Positions 10,785-22,865 of a DNA stretch of 64,000 nt are shown one piece after another. The DNA comes from Hygrocybe punicea (Eukaryota; Basidiomycota; Agaricomycetes; Agaricales; Hygrophoraceae). The number at the start of each line of letters is the position of its first letter. The first letter of the stretch is position 1. The notes below the pieces were generated by a model. The model was not told the DNA's origin. It did not search any database and saw nothing but the letters and a program-made list of their open reading frames with translations. The position numbers and the translations under genes are program-made. The stretch lies in assembly GCA_963556145.1 (NCBI GenBank), contig OY744468.1, positions 3,844,001-3,908,000 on the forward strand, written 5' to 3'.

Positions 10785-12107
10785 TCAGAACCCTCTGCCA
10801 TGCCAAAGGCTTGAATCCAGCTTCAGTATACTGACTCTCTGTGACACATTTGAGATCATCTCCCATGATGAAGCCCAGCTGTTCCAACCCAACTTCCGAC
10901 TTGACTCCAAGGTTATAGAGCTGGCAGAACTCTGCAATGCTGCAGGATGGTGCAATGAGGGAAGATCACTGGAGGTACTGTGAGGCGGTGTCTTCATGGT
11001 ATCAGGTGGTGGAGCAGGCGGAGTAGCTGGCCATGGCATAAAGGGATTGCTGTATGTCATATTTGGCATGGCATAGCCCATGACATGCAGCATCACATAT
11101 GCTGGATATTGCATTTGGGGGAATTGCGTGAACATATGAGCAGGCGGTTGGGCAGCAACTTGAGCCTGTGTGACTTCAGCTTCAGGTGCAGCCACAGGAG
11201 CTGCCACAGCAGTGTCGGTTGCCTCAAGTACTTCCTTGGAGGCTCTTTTGAGGGCAAGCGAAGCCTTGAACATCAGAGAAGCAATGGGGACCTTTTTATA
11301 TGTAGCTGTGTCTGCTTTGATCACTTGTGCCCAAACAAGAAGTCGAGGATGTTCAAGATGGAAATGGAGATCCGAGGCACAGTGGTGGAGACAAGGAAGG
11401 TCAGGGTGAAGGTCACAGAGACTAGGAGGGTACTTCTCTTGGAGGTTGCAGACAATCTCCTCAAGAGCATCGTTGAGCCGTTGCTGTAGTAAAATTAGTT
11501 CATGTATTCATGTTCTTTTGTATGGATACATACACGCTTTGGGGTACCATCTTCAAGATCAGATCCATATTCATCAGCGGCAGTAGCCACTGCTGTCATG
11601 TTGGGATTCTATGGTAATACAGATGCCATGCAATCTGGAACAGGAGCCTGTGTCTGCAGGATGACATAGGCATCAGCTTTTCCTTTGACTTCCTTCATCA
11701 TGGATGTGAACCCAGCAATATTTTGGAGGTGCAGCCATGGACTGCTGGCAGGCTTGAGCCAGTGCCATTCGAACATGTTGACAGGAAGGCTTGCTGGTGA
11801 GACTTTGAGTAGATCTGCAACGATTTGTAAAAACGGATCCCATTCAATGGAGTCACTGACATTGACTGGCCCACAATTTATGACCTCTGGTTTGCTAGTT
11901 TTTGTCTTTTTATTGATGAGATGAACTTGCTTTGGAGCAGTGATGATCTGCGACGAGATGTTTCAAAGATGAAAACAGGGGTATCTTCTGTCCATGCAGA
12001 GTGGTGTTCTGGGTAGTATGAGAAATATTTACAGTAGAATTAGAAGCAGGAGCAGTAGCCTGGTAAGCAGGAGGGGGGTCGGCGATTGGGGGCATGAGGA
12101 AATGCAA
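10785..12107 (-). pseudogene. Passenger gene of the Tc1 element, unknown function
   Basis: Minus-strand coding segments read in order. An N-terminal piece begins MHFLMPPIADPPPAYQ (12107). A middle block (about 11930-11690) contains SDSIEWDPFLQIVADLL, MFEWHWLKPASSPWLHLQN and VKGKADAYVILQTQAP, with PB1- or scaffold-like spacing. A block near 11480-11320 contains LNDALEEIVCNLQEKYP, a Cys/His-rich DLPCLHHCASDLHFHL and LLVWAQVIKADTATY. A Q/P/M-rich tail follows to 10785. The W-A-x-x-I and FHHxxxDxHF pattern resembles hypothetical proteins I associate with agaricomycete repeats, but I assign no function. Frame changes between blocks imply introns or frameshifts. It lies tail to tail with the transposase inside the same TIRs. 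Confidence 0.5.
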
Positions 12108-12176
12108 AATGGCAATGGCCGGATTGCTTGCCAGAGTTTTTTTTTTTTTTTTTGCTAACTGACAAGGTTTTTCAAA
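12104..12176 (-). repeat. Right TIR of the Tc1/mariner element
   Basis: Inverse of 9356-9420, with a run of 18 T at 12136-12153. Confidence 0.85.
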
Positions 12177-12178
12177 TA

Positions 12179-13104
12179 CGCTGTAAAGTCATATCTAAAG
12201 GGAAATACAAAATATTTCATTCCATTAATCATTTAAAATGTCATTAAATATTGAATTCAACTTGCTACTAAATGCTCTTTAGAATATTGAATTTAAGAAA
12301 GCCTTCATCTCTCCTGAAATTTTGACTTTTATCATCCACAAAAGAATTTGCAAATGTCATTATTTTTCCAACAATTTTGTCAAATGTTTAATTTGAGATT
12401 TGTTGGACCTTTAGAGAGTAAATAAAATTCAAACTTTCAGGTAGACTTTAAATAATGAATTAAATGTAAAATTTAAATATCCACCTAAATGAAATTCAAA
12501 ATTCAACATTTGGTACTGGGTTTGGAGTGATTGGGAGATCATCACCCACTCATTGCCCACTCATTGCCCACTCATTGCCCACTCATTGCCTACTCATTGC
12601 TCCTTTGCCCACTTGTTGCCCGATCACCACCTAATCTCATTGAGGAGGGGATGATGGAACAACGTTATCGATGTTGGAAATCGGTGGAATGATGTGAGTA
12701 CTTGGGTTTATGGTGGGAGGGTGCTGATGGGGAGTGGCAGTGCTGCGGTATTTCCTCATGGGATAGCATCACAACAGGATTCAACTTGTACCAACTCAAC
12801 AATGGGGGCTGGAGTGGGAGCAATCCATTGGACAGCCGTAAAGTTATGTAGGCCAAGATAAGGAGGTGGAAATGGTTGCAGAGAGAAATGAGGACACAAC
12901 AACCATGAAGATGGTGGGTGTGACCCATGAATGGGCAGGTAAGGAATGAACTATGAATGAACCAGTTGTACAGCATGGTTGGGAAGGGTAGTGGTAACAA
13001 ACAGGAGACATGGTCAGATTGTTGTGAGTGGTGGAGGTGATGATATTGGGCAAGAAACTTTCTTCAAGATCCGGAGGATAAACATGAATCAACAATAGAG
13101 ATCA
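12179..13104. other. AT-rich spacer with short CCCACTCATTG repeats
   Basis: No gene supported. 12180-12520 is AT-rich and looks non-coding. 12540-12600 has five tandem copies of a 15-bp CCCACTCATTGC-type unit. 12660-13100 has overlapping ORFs on both strands without recognisable motifs. Confidence 0.55.
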
Positions 13105-13208
13105 GAAGGTCAGAGAGCCAGGGGAAATTGTGCAGGCAGTGAGGAAAGCTCTCTACAAATCTATTGCGGAGAGCCTCAAGGGACTGCCAGTGAGACCCAT
13201 AAAAGTGC
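13105..13208 (+). repeat. Inverted-repeat arm of the Tnp2 element, outer left part
   Basis: Matches the inverse of about 25714-25810. The arm resumes at 17390 after the solo LTR. Confidence 0.7.
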
Positions 13209-13727
13209 TGTAGATGCGGGTTCGGGGTGGCTTTGGAACAATAAAGTGATCCTAACCTAGGGGTGTCAGCGTAGAAGTGACTGTGGATAATCAGTGTCAG
13301 GGATAGTAGTAAATGAAGAAATGGAATGTAGAATGTAAGCTGCCGTGTAGAACTAGACAAAATGATGAATTTAGCGATGAACGGAGTGAAAGCGGATAAA
13401 TAACGATGAACCCGACGATGCCAACGACGTCAGGTATGGTGGGTTGGGTTGGGTTGGAAACAATGAATGGATATATGGGAACAATGATAAAGACAACGAT
13501 GTGAACTATAAAAATCTAAGGGTTTACAAGAACGAGCATTTTAAGGGATTAAAAGGCAATTCTGACTATAGGAAAATGAGGACTAAGGGTATCTCTTTTT
13601 TGTATGGTCATCGGGGACTATTTTTATAGTACATGTGTGTGTAGTCTACTTTCGGTCATGTCTATTTCGGCCGATGGTAAACTACAAAGAAAGGTTGGAA
13701 TGGGGATGAGAAGAGGGGAGTTGCGAT

Positions 13728-16700
13728 TAGGCAATGACACGGGTATACCCGCGGGTGTCTGAGGACCTACCTGGACCCGGACCCGGTGAAACCCATACCC
13801 GCAGACCCACGGGTCTTTTTTTGACAGGTAGATGACGGGTATGGACAGGTAAATGACGGGTATACACCCGCACAGGAAACCCGCTGGGTTTTCCACAGAC
13901 CAGGCCAAACAAAATATATCCACCGCAAGACTAACTACACAGCACCGAGAATAATGCACTACACAGCACCACAAATCATCTCCCAACCCACATCCATTTC
14001 CATGTCATCCTTATCCTCAATCTCCGGCAGCATAGCGGCTGCTCGAACATCATCCTCCTTAACAAGATTGAGCAGGCTCCAGGATCCGAGGCACAAAACT
14101 GCACAAGTTGATTGGGCGGATAAGCGGCTGCGAACATGGGATAGGAGGAGGCAGCCTCGGCTGAAAAGCCGCTCAACATCTGTAGATGTAGCTGGAATAG
14201 TCAGATAATCTAATGCCATCCTAGAGAGGCAGGGGTACGACGAGCGCTTGTCGATCCACCATTGAATGCAATTGTTCGTCTGCTCAGGATCTGACTTAAG
14301 GTATCGGTCGAGTTCATCATCTAGATCCACAGTCTTGGGCGCTTGAAGGGCGGGCAGATTGTCAAAGATATTGCCGGACCTCTGCGTGGTGGTGGCATCA
14401 ATGGAAAAAAGACAATGCGATGCTGTAACAACTTACCTCATGTTGTGATGATTGGGCCATGGCTTGGCTCCCAGACTGGCTGACTTTGGACTTATATGAT
14501 CGCTCGAATTCCTCCCGAATGAGGTTACGAGCCATTTCGATCCAGTTGGGTTCCCACTTAGCCTTGGCAAAGTAGGTGAATTTGTGACGGGGATGGAGGA
14601 CTGAGAATAGGCCACGTTAGATAGTCCGCGCGTAAAAGAGTGATTGAATGTCTGTACTCATCGCAATGCGATACATCTCAGAGGAGTCGGTCAGCGTGTA
14701 GTATCAATTTAGAGTCTTCTTCGCCATTGCCAGCGCGGCGCGAATGGAAGGATCGTATTGCTGATCAATGCTTTGTGAGGCAAGGACCATGTCGATATGG
14801 TCCATTGCCGGTATCACGGTCGTGAGGTTGGGCATTCCTCAAGAAAAGAAGTGTGTGGTGTCAAGGAAAACCTTGGTTGTCTGAGGTAAACGAAAAAGGC
14901 AAGTGGCACTCGGCACCGAGTCTCACCTTGAGGACATCCCGCAACTGTCCCGTAATCCTCCATTCCTCTGGTTTGAGCTCAAGATCCCTCAGCCCATTCG
15001 CCCTGTCTGTGCACAGCAAATCCAACGGCTTTCAGTGTTGCATTGCGAACTCAAGCATCTTAAATGTTGAGTTCCAGTGCATTCTCACATCTCTTGGCAT
15101 CAACCTCTCCTCAATCTTCAAGGCCGCCAAATGCTTTTTCCATTTGGGCAGCAACAGTGTTGATGAGTTCACTATCTTGTAGGCGAGTTTTCACAGCTGT
15201 ATCCAAGCGCTGACCATCAGGTTCATTCCCCAAGCTGACATCGTCAAGGATATGCTCACCTTGGCAATGAGCATTCAAACGGGCAAGATGCTCTCGTTCA
15301 ACTTGTTGAGCTTATCCTCTGTCAACAAGTCCTGCTCATTGATCCAGCCTTCAACGTTATCATCATCTTCTTCGTCGTTTTCTTCGAGTCTCATCCTCTG
15401 CCTCTCCTCATCTTCCTCCTGCTCAAGCCCTTCGGCAAGCTCATTCAATGCTTGCTCAGCCTCACTCACGTCACTGCCATTCTTTTTTGTCGGTACGTTG
15501 AATTGTTTAGTGACTGTCCTTGCTGTCAGATTCAGGATATGATTGAAGCAACGAGTCTGATTGGCTTTTCCAGGGAAATCTTCGTATATGTCAGCCAATT
15601 CATCAATCATCGTGTCATTGACGGAAACATTATCCAACGTGATGCTGAGCAGCTGTCTGGATGTGAGTACAAATCTCATATCTGCCGCGAACGGAGCTGA
15701 CCTTGTGGTCAATTCCAAATTCCTTCAGAACCCTTGCAAACTCAGTTGCCAATGTCAACCCCGAATGGGACTTTGCTACCTCAATGACGTCAAGTGGGAT
15801 ACATGCAGCTTTACCCCCGATTTCCAGATGAACAGTTATGGCTACAAAAGCCCGGTGATTCAGAGATGTCCAAGCATCTGTTGCGAAATTAAGTTTCCCA
15901 TCATACTCCTGTAGTATCTTGTCAGTCATCATCCTTCCAAGAGTGCTGATCATTCACCTGTAGCAATTTGGCCAAGCGCTCGCGAGTTCGAGCAAAGACA
16001 GTCTTCACGTCTCAAGATACTGTTCTTGGTGAAGGTATGTAGTAGTGTGGACGTCCCGTTTTCATTAACCGTTGGAACCCAGGATCCTTCACAATTGAAA
16101 ATGGCTGCATGTTCTCGGATACCCAATGCACAATCTCGGTCCACGTCTCTGTCCGGGTATGTTGCCTATTTGAGTATGTGACCTGGCCTTTCCCTTGGCG
16201 CTCGAAGCATGCTGAAATGGATCCGGACAAATTCAGAGACTGCACAACATTGTCGCGTGCACCTGCAACACTTCCAATGGCCTCGGCCGCTTTCAAGGCT
16301 TCCTCTCCCCAACAACTCTTTACATGTTTCTGTAGGTTTCCCGTTGAATTAGCATCCCCCTTATCAAGATACCGATGGCATCGAAACTTGCAGGACTTCT
16401 CTGCGCAAGCAAAGACATGGCAACGGCGACCATCAACATATTCGATTTCCGGCACCGTGTGGTAAAATGCGTAAATGGGTGAGGTCCACTTCTTACTCAA
16501 GCATTCTGATGGTGGATCAGTTGCTGACAACATAAACACAAAGCCGGTGCCTTTACCCAATTGTTCATCCTCATTTTCACTCTCATCGCTCTCGGCAATT
16601 TCTGCATCGGCAACATCGTCATCGTCATCATCAACATCTTCAACTGTCACACAACGACCAGTCGGCTGCATGGGAGCCTCGGTGCTATTAGCACCGAGCC

Positions 16701-17029
16701 TTTGTTTTTTCCAGGAGGGTGCCTCGGCTTCTGAGTCTGATGGAAGTTGTTGCTGAGGAGGTGCCTCGGTCCTGGAGGTTTTCTTTCTAGATGCCTTGTT
16801 GCGTCCTGTTACACTGTTTTTTAAGTTGCGTTTCCCTGCCATTATGGTTCGAAGGTGTAATTTCTGTATATGTTTGGTTCCGACGGAGCCTTAAATAGGG
16901 AAAACCCGTGGTACCCGTTATATACGGGTACAGGTTTAGTCAAAGCATGAGGCTAGTAACCCGTACCCGTGACTGTAGGGACCCGTACCCACAACCCGTG
17001 CGGGTTACCCGTACCTGTGTCATTGCCTA
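13728..17029 (-). mobile_element. hAT transposon with intact ends
   Basis: TIR TAGGCAATGACACGGGTA at 13728 and its close inverse (TAGGCAATGACACAGGTA) ending 17029, with a perfect 8-bp TSD GTTGCGAT (13720-13727 and 17030-17037). At 3302 bp it encodes a nearly full transposase on the minus strand. The non-autonomous element at 38034-39129 has the same TIR. Confidence 0.93.
13959..16842 (-). pseudogene. BED-finger hAT transposase with three in-frame TGA codons
   Basis: It begins MAGKRNLKNSV at 16842. An acidic linker (VEDVDDDDDDV) is followed by a BED-type zinc finger (CKFRCH...HVKSC, roughly residues 150-185) and then RNase-H-like blocks: FATDAWTSLNHRAFVAIT, ITLDNVSVNDTM, RCFNHILNLTARTV, RMHWNSTFKMLEFAM, and a dimerisation end with DYLTIPATSTDVERLFSRG. 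Short introns are needed, including GTACAG...CAG that joins AM to ILHPRHK, at the same motif as the intron of the hAT at 406-1645. TGA stops interrupt the frame at 15032-15034, 14839-14841 and 14704-14706. Each lies where hAT relatives usually have arginine. Apart from these it looks nearly complete, so inactivation may be recent. Confidence 0.85.
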
Positions 17030-17389
17030 GTTGCGATGCGACGAAGACAGGAAAATGGAGGGGAAAATGAATGTCCAAGAAAAAGATCTAAAATCTTCTA
17101 CATATCTCTGAAAGGATGAGGGGATGCGTATATAAGGCAAGTCCGAAGTCGGGGATCGAGTCTGATGAGATCCGTCTCCTATAATTAGAACTCCAGGGCT
17201 TCTGAGGCTGCCAGATTTGGTCCAAAAGTGGCTGTGACAAAGCGGCATATGTCGGGTCACATCGGTCATGTCGGGTCACATCATGTTGGGTTACATCGGG
17301 TTGGAATGGGAGTCGTTTGGAGGTGTCGGGTTCATCCGGATTCGTGAGATATCAATGATACAGACTCAGGGAGACATTGAGTCTCTACA

Positions 17390-17710
17390 GTGCGACCAGC
17401 CATGCCAGGGAGTGAGGAAATGTGGAAATGCCTCTCTACGACTCAGTCATGGAGAGGGTATGAGGGTACGGGCACTAACTTGCAGGCCTTCAGAAATTGT
17501 TGACCTGAAACTAGTGGAAAAGAAATCATGTGACCTGATGTCCAAACAAGTGGGTGTTCCACTTCAACCTGAATTCATCCTTTCGTCAGTGTGGAGTACC
17601 AATGAAATTCTGGACCCCCTCTGCCCCACTTGACTCTAACCTCATTCTGATGCATTTTTGGGTTCCTCGCGATGCCGTTCGACTCCCCTATGCCCTGGTT
17701 CGATGCGTAC
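17390..17710 (+). repeat. Inverted-repeat arm of the Tnp2 element, inner left part
   Basis: Inverse of about 25425-25713, sharing CATGCCAGGGAGTGAGGAAA, GGCCTTCAGAAATTGTTGA and TGATGCATTTT. It diverges from its partner after TTTGGTCTAG. Confidence 0.75.
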
Positions 17711-18128
17711 TTTGGTCTAGACATGTCCTCGCACTGGCACCACCTTCAGAGCTTTCTGCACAGTAAGTCTGCCATTCCAGCCTGCCTCTGCCACCTGCTG
17801 GACCACCCAGGAATCAAACCTGGGGCCTGGTGGAGCAGTGAGTGCTGAGGTGCAGGCTGCTCCTGTTCTGAATTGCTACACCAGCCCTCACAGGGATTAA
17901 CTCTAGATGATTCAGCTTCCCTGAACTAGGCAGGTAAGTCACTCTAGTGTTGGGGAAGTTTGGTTCAGTCTGGTTTTGGGCCTTTTTGCCCCAAACTGGA
18001 ACTGAACCATTCAGTTCCTGCTAAAAAATCCTAAACCAAAACTGAAACCAATGTAGACCATTTACATTGGTTTGGTTTCGGTCCAAACATGGTTCAGACC
18101 ATGAACCGCCTGCCCTCAGTGCCATCTG

Positions 18129-18182
18129 ACCTTGCAATAGTGCCGCACACATCAATTGATGTGACCAGCCTCTATGCGAGGT
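18129..18182. repeat. CAATTG-centred palindrome
   Basis: Runs from ACCTTGC through CACATCAATTGATGTG to GCGAGGT, 184 bp from the element end. Relatives are at 8337, 8438, 8540, 38212 and 62035. Confidence 0.75.
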
Positions 18183-19045
18183 GGGAATGGGGTACTGAGG
18201 TGCTGGCACACCTTGCGCGGGTGTTGAGCCATGCACGTGTCTCTTCGCATGGATGTCCAGATGCGTCATACGGGTTGTGCATGTGACGACATCCGGGTTG
18301 GACCTGGGTTGGTTGTTTTTGGCAGACGCGTGGTGGTTGTTTCTGGTGGACACATGGTGGTGGTGGCATATGAGCCTCTCCACGTGGGCGTGGGTGTCCC
18401 AACACATGATACGTTGGACACACAATGATGGCTGGGTTGACCCCGCATTGGCCTGTCTCGGTGGTGGTGGTGGTGGTGGTGGTGTTAGTATTGTGTGGTG
18501 GTGTTGTGTGGTGGTGATGGTGGTGGTGGTACCAGTTTCTATTATGTACGAATAAAATCAATGAAAAATCAATAAAAATACATACTATGAAGGAGCAGGG
18601 GTGGATGCACCACCCCCTGCTGCTCATTGACCACCACTCCACCCCATTCACTTTCGTTTGCATGCACATGCGTCTTGGACATGTTGTTGTTGGTGTCCAA
18701 CGTGGCCATCCTGGGTTTTGGCCATCATGGTGGCAATCGTTGTCATTGTCATTGTCATTGTCATTGTTGTCGTAGTGGTAGTGGTAGTAGTAGTGGGGTG
18801 GTAGTGATGATGGTGGTGTGGCCATTGACCAGGAACTGAAGTTTGGTTAGTGTCGAATAAAATAAAATGAAATGAAACTTACGTGGGCAGCAGGGTACTC
18901 CCTGCTGCCCGTTTTGTCGACCTTGGGTGCTCCATTGTCCTCGTTTGGCATCCATTGTGGGCGTTGTGGGTGGTTGAAGAGGTGATTTGGTGACTTTGGA
19001 AGTCAGCCTAGTGGCCGACTGGGGAATATCGGTTTGCAGTTCAAA

Positions 19046-19409
19046 CACTGGATGCAAGCCATACTATTTCTCATAAAAATGTCATGAAATTGTTTTGAAA
19101 TTAATCCATATTATTTTAACATGTCATTTGCAGAAAATATTAAGATATATAGTGCATATTTTTTGTATATTTCTGAAAAAGGTATGATGAAGATATGATA
19201 AAAATTATAAGAAAAGAAAAAATGTTCAAAGACTGTGAACTTGTATTTCTTTAAAGATAGCACTCAAGATATTTTCATGATAACTTCCTTTAAAATGAAC
19301 AGAAATTATTCAAAATGTTTTTAAACTTTTTCTTACAATGATGTGTTAAAGTAACATGGATTAATTTCAAGATAAATTCAAGATATTTTGCTATGGCTTG
19401 CATCCAGTG
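19046..19409. mobile_element. CACTA-like MITE, copy 1
   Basis: 364 bp with perfect TIR CACTGGATGCAAGCCATA and 3-bp TSD AAA. It is AT-rich and non-coding. A second copy is at 53129-53500. Confidence 0.9.
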
Positions 19410-19849
19410 AAACTCAGGTTGAAACCATTTTGGCCCACACCCAAATCCCCAAACCGGAGACCAAACGGTTCAGTCTCAGCCACAATTTCCCAAACCAGAA
19501 CTGAAACCGGCAGTTTTGGTTCGGTCTAAACCAGGTTTGCATCGGTCTGAGACCAAACTTCCCCAACACTAAGTCACTCAATGCATCGTCGAATTCCACT
19601 TGATGTGACTGGTGCTGACAGACAGCATCAATGGGATCGGGATCAAACCAAGTCCAGTGAACCCAAGGGTCATGCCAGGGAATCAATCCCATGAGAGACG
19701 CCAACTGCGTGGTCCCAGAAAAAATGGATCACCTTTGTGCCCATGAGGACCATCTTTCCAGAAACAAAATAAGGAGGCTGACCTTAGTGTGATCATGCAA
19801 TGGATCAAACCAGGGAAAAATGTAAATGAAGAGTTAGCTCGGCCTCTTA

Positions 19850-20668
19850 TAGTACCAGGTAAACCTTACACCTGGGAATAAAAGGATGACAAGTGAGCCT
19901 CATCTGAGGTCTGCACTTTTGCTGATTGAATTTTGAATTCAGAGAACTTGGCATTGAAGCCAAGTTTCTGTACCATGTATTTACCTCGCTTGCCAGGATG
20001 AATGCAGTCCATGACTTGCAGGGAGGGAACGGCAAAGGGCTCAGGTGTTGCCACTGCTTCAGTGATGGGTCCCACACAGTGTGGAATATTGTGCAATACC
20101 GGACTTGGAGGAGGGCAGTATGGAGATAGCTACGGACTCCCGCTGTCTCCTAGATATCTGCAATTGAGGTATTTGTTACTGTGATCAACCAGTGCAACTG
20201 TGGGAAATGTGTTGCATGTGGCCTGGATGCTGAGCATATTCTTGAGCATGCCCATTATCTTCCAACTTTGCACCTGCTGCCACAATCTTACCAGACATGA
20301 AGATGGGCATGGTTGTCATCCGGTCAAGCATCCGCATGATAAATGCTGCAAAATGCTGTGCGGTGGTGGACCAGGGAAGGTTGGCATGCAGGCAAATGGC
20401 ATGGATTACACTCAGCATTCCAAGCATGCAATGTGATGATTTTCAGTCCTAGTCGACCATCCAAGTTCAATGTTCTGACGATCCCCTCAATAGCAGTGAT
20501 GTGCTGTTGCTCAAGAGTGAGTGGTGCAAGAGTGGCAGGTACCACAGTGGTAGCTGCCAGCACTGGAATGGCTGCAAAAGTGGGGGGTACTAGATGTTGC
20601 TGCTGCTGCTGGAGGGGGACGTGTGGCTTTCCAAAGTTGGCTTGACGAGCGGGCAGGGCAAAGGACAT
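19850..20668 (-). pseudogene. Minus-strand coding pieces inside the Tnp2 element, function unknown
   Basis: Fragments of apparently coding sequence on the same strand as the transposase. One begins MSFALPARQANFGKPHV and contains LEQQHITAIEGIVRTL and LGLKIITLHAWNAE. A second frame continues with QHFAAFIMRMLDRM, PIFMSGKIVAAGAKLED and YAQHPGHMQHI. A third has QVMDCIHPGKRGKYMVQKLG and FSEFKIQSAKVQTSDEAHL. I do not recognise the family. Its position downstream of the Tnp2 transposase suggests the second gene that CACTA elements often carry, but that is inference. Frames change several times, so introns or decay must be assumed. 17711-17944 and 19580-19849 appear to be remnants of the same region. 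Confidence 0.4.
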
Positions 20669-21969
20669 GGCATGAATTTTTTGGACCCCAGCTGTTTCAA
20701 TTCTATATTATTATTTGGGTCAAGAAGGCAAGTAGAACGAATGATGTACAAAAGAGGCAGCATTGATGAGGAAGATATCCCTGGTCTTTCTTACAGCCAT
20801 TCACAGTCAATCTCCATATTTACATCATTCCCGCAGTCCATGTCACTGAAGACACAGCAAAGAGAGAAGCTGTAACTGACATACAGAAAAGATGGATCAT
20901 GAAAGCCATTATCACTTGCTCAAACTATATTTCATATTTACAATACATGATGGGGACACAATGAAAAAGTTTCCAAGGAAGTAAAAGCATAATGAAACAT
21001 CAGAAACCATGGCATCATTTTCTACATTACACGCATCAATACTATCATTTCTTGGGATGAGCTGAGCAATCCGAAAAGTAATACTGATGCTTACCTTCGA
21101 CAATGATAACATCACCACATGGTCTAATGACATCTTCCACCTAGCAAAATGAGAAACAATCCACTCCACTTGCACAATCTCCAATTTATTTTCTAGGATG
21201 GAGGATTACAGCCTTGCAGGGAAGTGTGGATATACAGCAAAAGGATCCACAACATTTTGAGCCATTGGTTGATGACACCTCACAGCAAGTGCTAGCCCAT
21301 TGTGAGTGCAGTAAATATATTTGATGCTGCCTGGTACAGGTGGAGCAGATTTCTTGCCTCCAGCATAGAAATAGATAAGACTGTTGCCAACATAAGTGCA
21401 GGATCTAGCAAAGACCATGCCATTGTGCTTGAATCATGCATGCAACATGACCTTCCAGTCTCCAACCAATGGCAGAAGGTCAGCAGGAGTTTCCAATTCC
21501 GATTTCAAATCTTCACCAACATCCTAACTCTCAGCAACAATGTCATTGGATTGTATGTCAGGATATTCTGGAGTCTTATTTGAGCACATCCTATCAAAGA
21601 GGGATTTGCATTCTTTAATTGCAGGGGGACAGTCATCGCACATGAGCCATCGCCTGACCTTTCCAGCCCTGATGAAGGATTGTAATAAAGTTGCTTCCAG
21701 TTGACCTTTGTTAATAAACATATTAGGGCCAGCACAGGAAAGCATGCTGCAGAATAGAAGCTCACCAAATTTGTGGTTGTGAGTGAGGTGCTGCAATTGG
21801 CCGATCAGTTGCTCGAATGGGAAGCACCACCAGGAATGCATTGGTCCAAAGAGCAGGAGGAAATTATATATATGGAAAGCCATATGATTGTTTGTGTGAT
21901 GGTCCTCATCTGGATAGAGCTCTTCAAGACCACCAACCCATTGTGCAATGCAGGAATGAAAAACAGCTG

Positions 21970-22173
21970 CATGAGTACATGTCATGGTGCATGTGCATGC
22001 AAGTGTAATTGCTGAGACGAGTGCCATGGTGTGATCCGAAACCTTTCTCAGTTCACATGTGATATTGGGCATGAGTACATGTCATGGTGCGTGTGCATGC
22101 AAGTGTAATTGCTGAGACGAGTGCCATGGTGTGATCTGAAACCTTTCTCAGTTCACATGTGATATTGGGCATC
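21970..22173 (-). repeat. 102-bp tandem duplication within the Tnp2 gene
   Basis: About 21970-22071 and 22072-22173 differ at only two or so bases. The length is a multiple of three, so 34 codons (MPNITCELRKVSDHTMALV and following) are duplicated in frame. Confidence 0.85.
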
Positions 22174-22704
22174 CCTTCTCCCCAAATGCTGACGAGTGTG
22201 GTAGAGAGATACACAGTGAACATGGTCCGCCATTCTGCTGCCTTCAGGGAACTAGCTGTAGCATCACCAAAATTGGATGGCACTGAACCTAACCAGGATA
22301 GGTGTCTGCATCCTTTATCACATCCCTAATCCGTTGCATGACTTTGGGTGTCGATGGCCTGAGCTTTTTATTAACCTTGGTGTCCATGGGATTGCCTCGT
22401 TGCTATGAGAGCAAGCTGTTAGTTGCCAAAAATTTGCAAAGCAGAACCCCATTTACCCATTCTATCAGAGCAGCAACCAAGTCCTTCTTGTGTATGAGTG
22501 GCCAAGTCTGGGGAGATCCATCAGGGTTCAGCAAGGTAATCTTGTGGGCATTCCGAACCACAACATGTTCTGATGGCAAAACTGTAAGATCAAGGCAATT
22601 GACAACAAACTGCAGTGGCCATAAATTCTTTTTTTGACAGCTTGTTCAACAGTACCATCAAATTCTCTTCAACAGTGTCTTCGTTTTCTCCACCTTCAAT
22701 GCGT

Positions 22705-22865
22705 TGCAGCAGGTGCTGCTAGTCCTAGGACCCCGAGGACTCTGTAGATAGCTTTCCCTTTCCTGTTCCTAGCTTAGTCAGCATTCCAGGGATTCCCTTG
22801 CTTTCCCTTCCTTGCTGAAACTCCCCCTGAGTCTTCCCCTAAAAGGTCTGGAGATTCCCTCTCCA
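22705..22865. mobile_element. Solo LTR related to element A
   Basis: 161 bp, TGCAGCAGGTGCTGC to CCCTCTCCA, clearly related to 2673-2835 but diverged. Flanks GCGT (22701-22704) and ACGT (22866-22869) form a 4-bp TSD with one mismatch. Removing it restores the Tnp2 reading frame from HSLLTAR into the next segment. Confidence 0.8.

Larger units (their letters stand above)
9356..12176 (+). mobile_element. Tc1/mariner-type element with TA target duplication
   Basis: TIRs of roughly 60 bp: left TTTCAAAACCTTGTCAGTTA, a poly-A run, then GGCAAGCAATCC; the right end is its near-exact inverse (12176 back to about 12104). TA dinucleotides flank both ends (9354-9355 and 12177-12178), as for Tc1/mariner. 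The 2.82-kb interior has a transposase pseudogene on plus and a second gene on minus. Confidence 0.88.
13209..17389. mobile_element. Solo LTR (family F) containing a nested hAT
   Basis: Starts TGTAGATGCGGG and ends GAGTCTCTACA, flanked by GTGC on both sides (13205-13208 and 17390-17393). Without the nested hAT the LTR is 871 bp. A second copy with the same ends is at 36666-37568. The other arm of the host inverted repeat keeps the uninterrupted site (GTGC complement at 25714-25717), which proves the insertion and its 4-bp duplication. Confidence 0.9.
17945..19571. mobile_element. Non-autonomous hAT-like element
   Basis: TIR TAGTGTTGGGGAAGTTTGGT at 17945 and its inverse ending 19571. Perfect 8-bp TSD AGTCACTC (17937-17944 and 19572-19579). 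No transposase. The interior has a CAATTG-centred palindrome (18129-18182), GGT and GTT microsatellites (18460-18530 and 18740-18825) and a nested CACTA-like MITE (19046-19409). Imperfect GGTTTGGTTTCGG-type repeats lie inside both ends. Confidence 0.9.

Noticed and set aside
18172..18825. A 217-codon minus-strand ORF in the non-autonomous hAT-like element
   Set aside because: It is largely His/Thr-rich microsatellite translation with no homology-like blocks.
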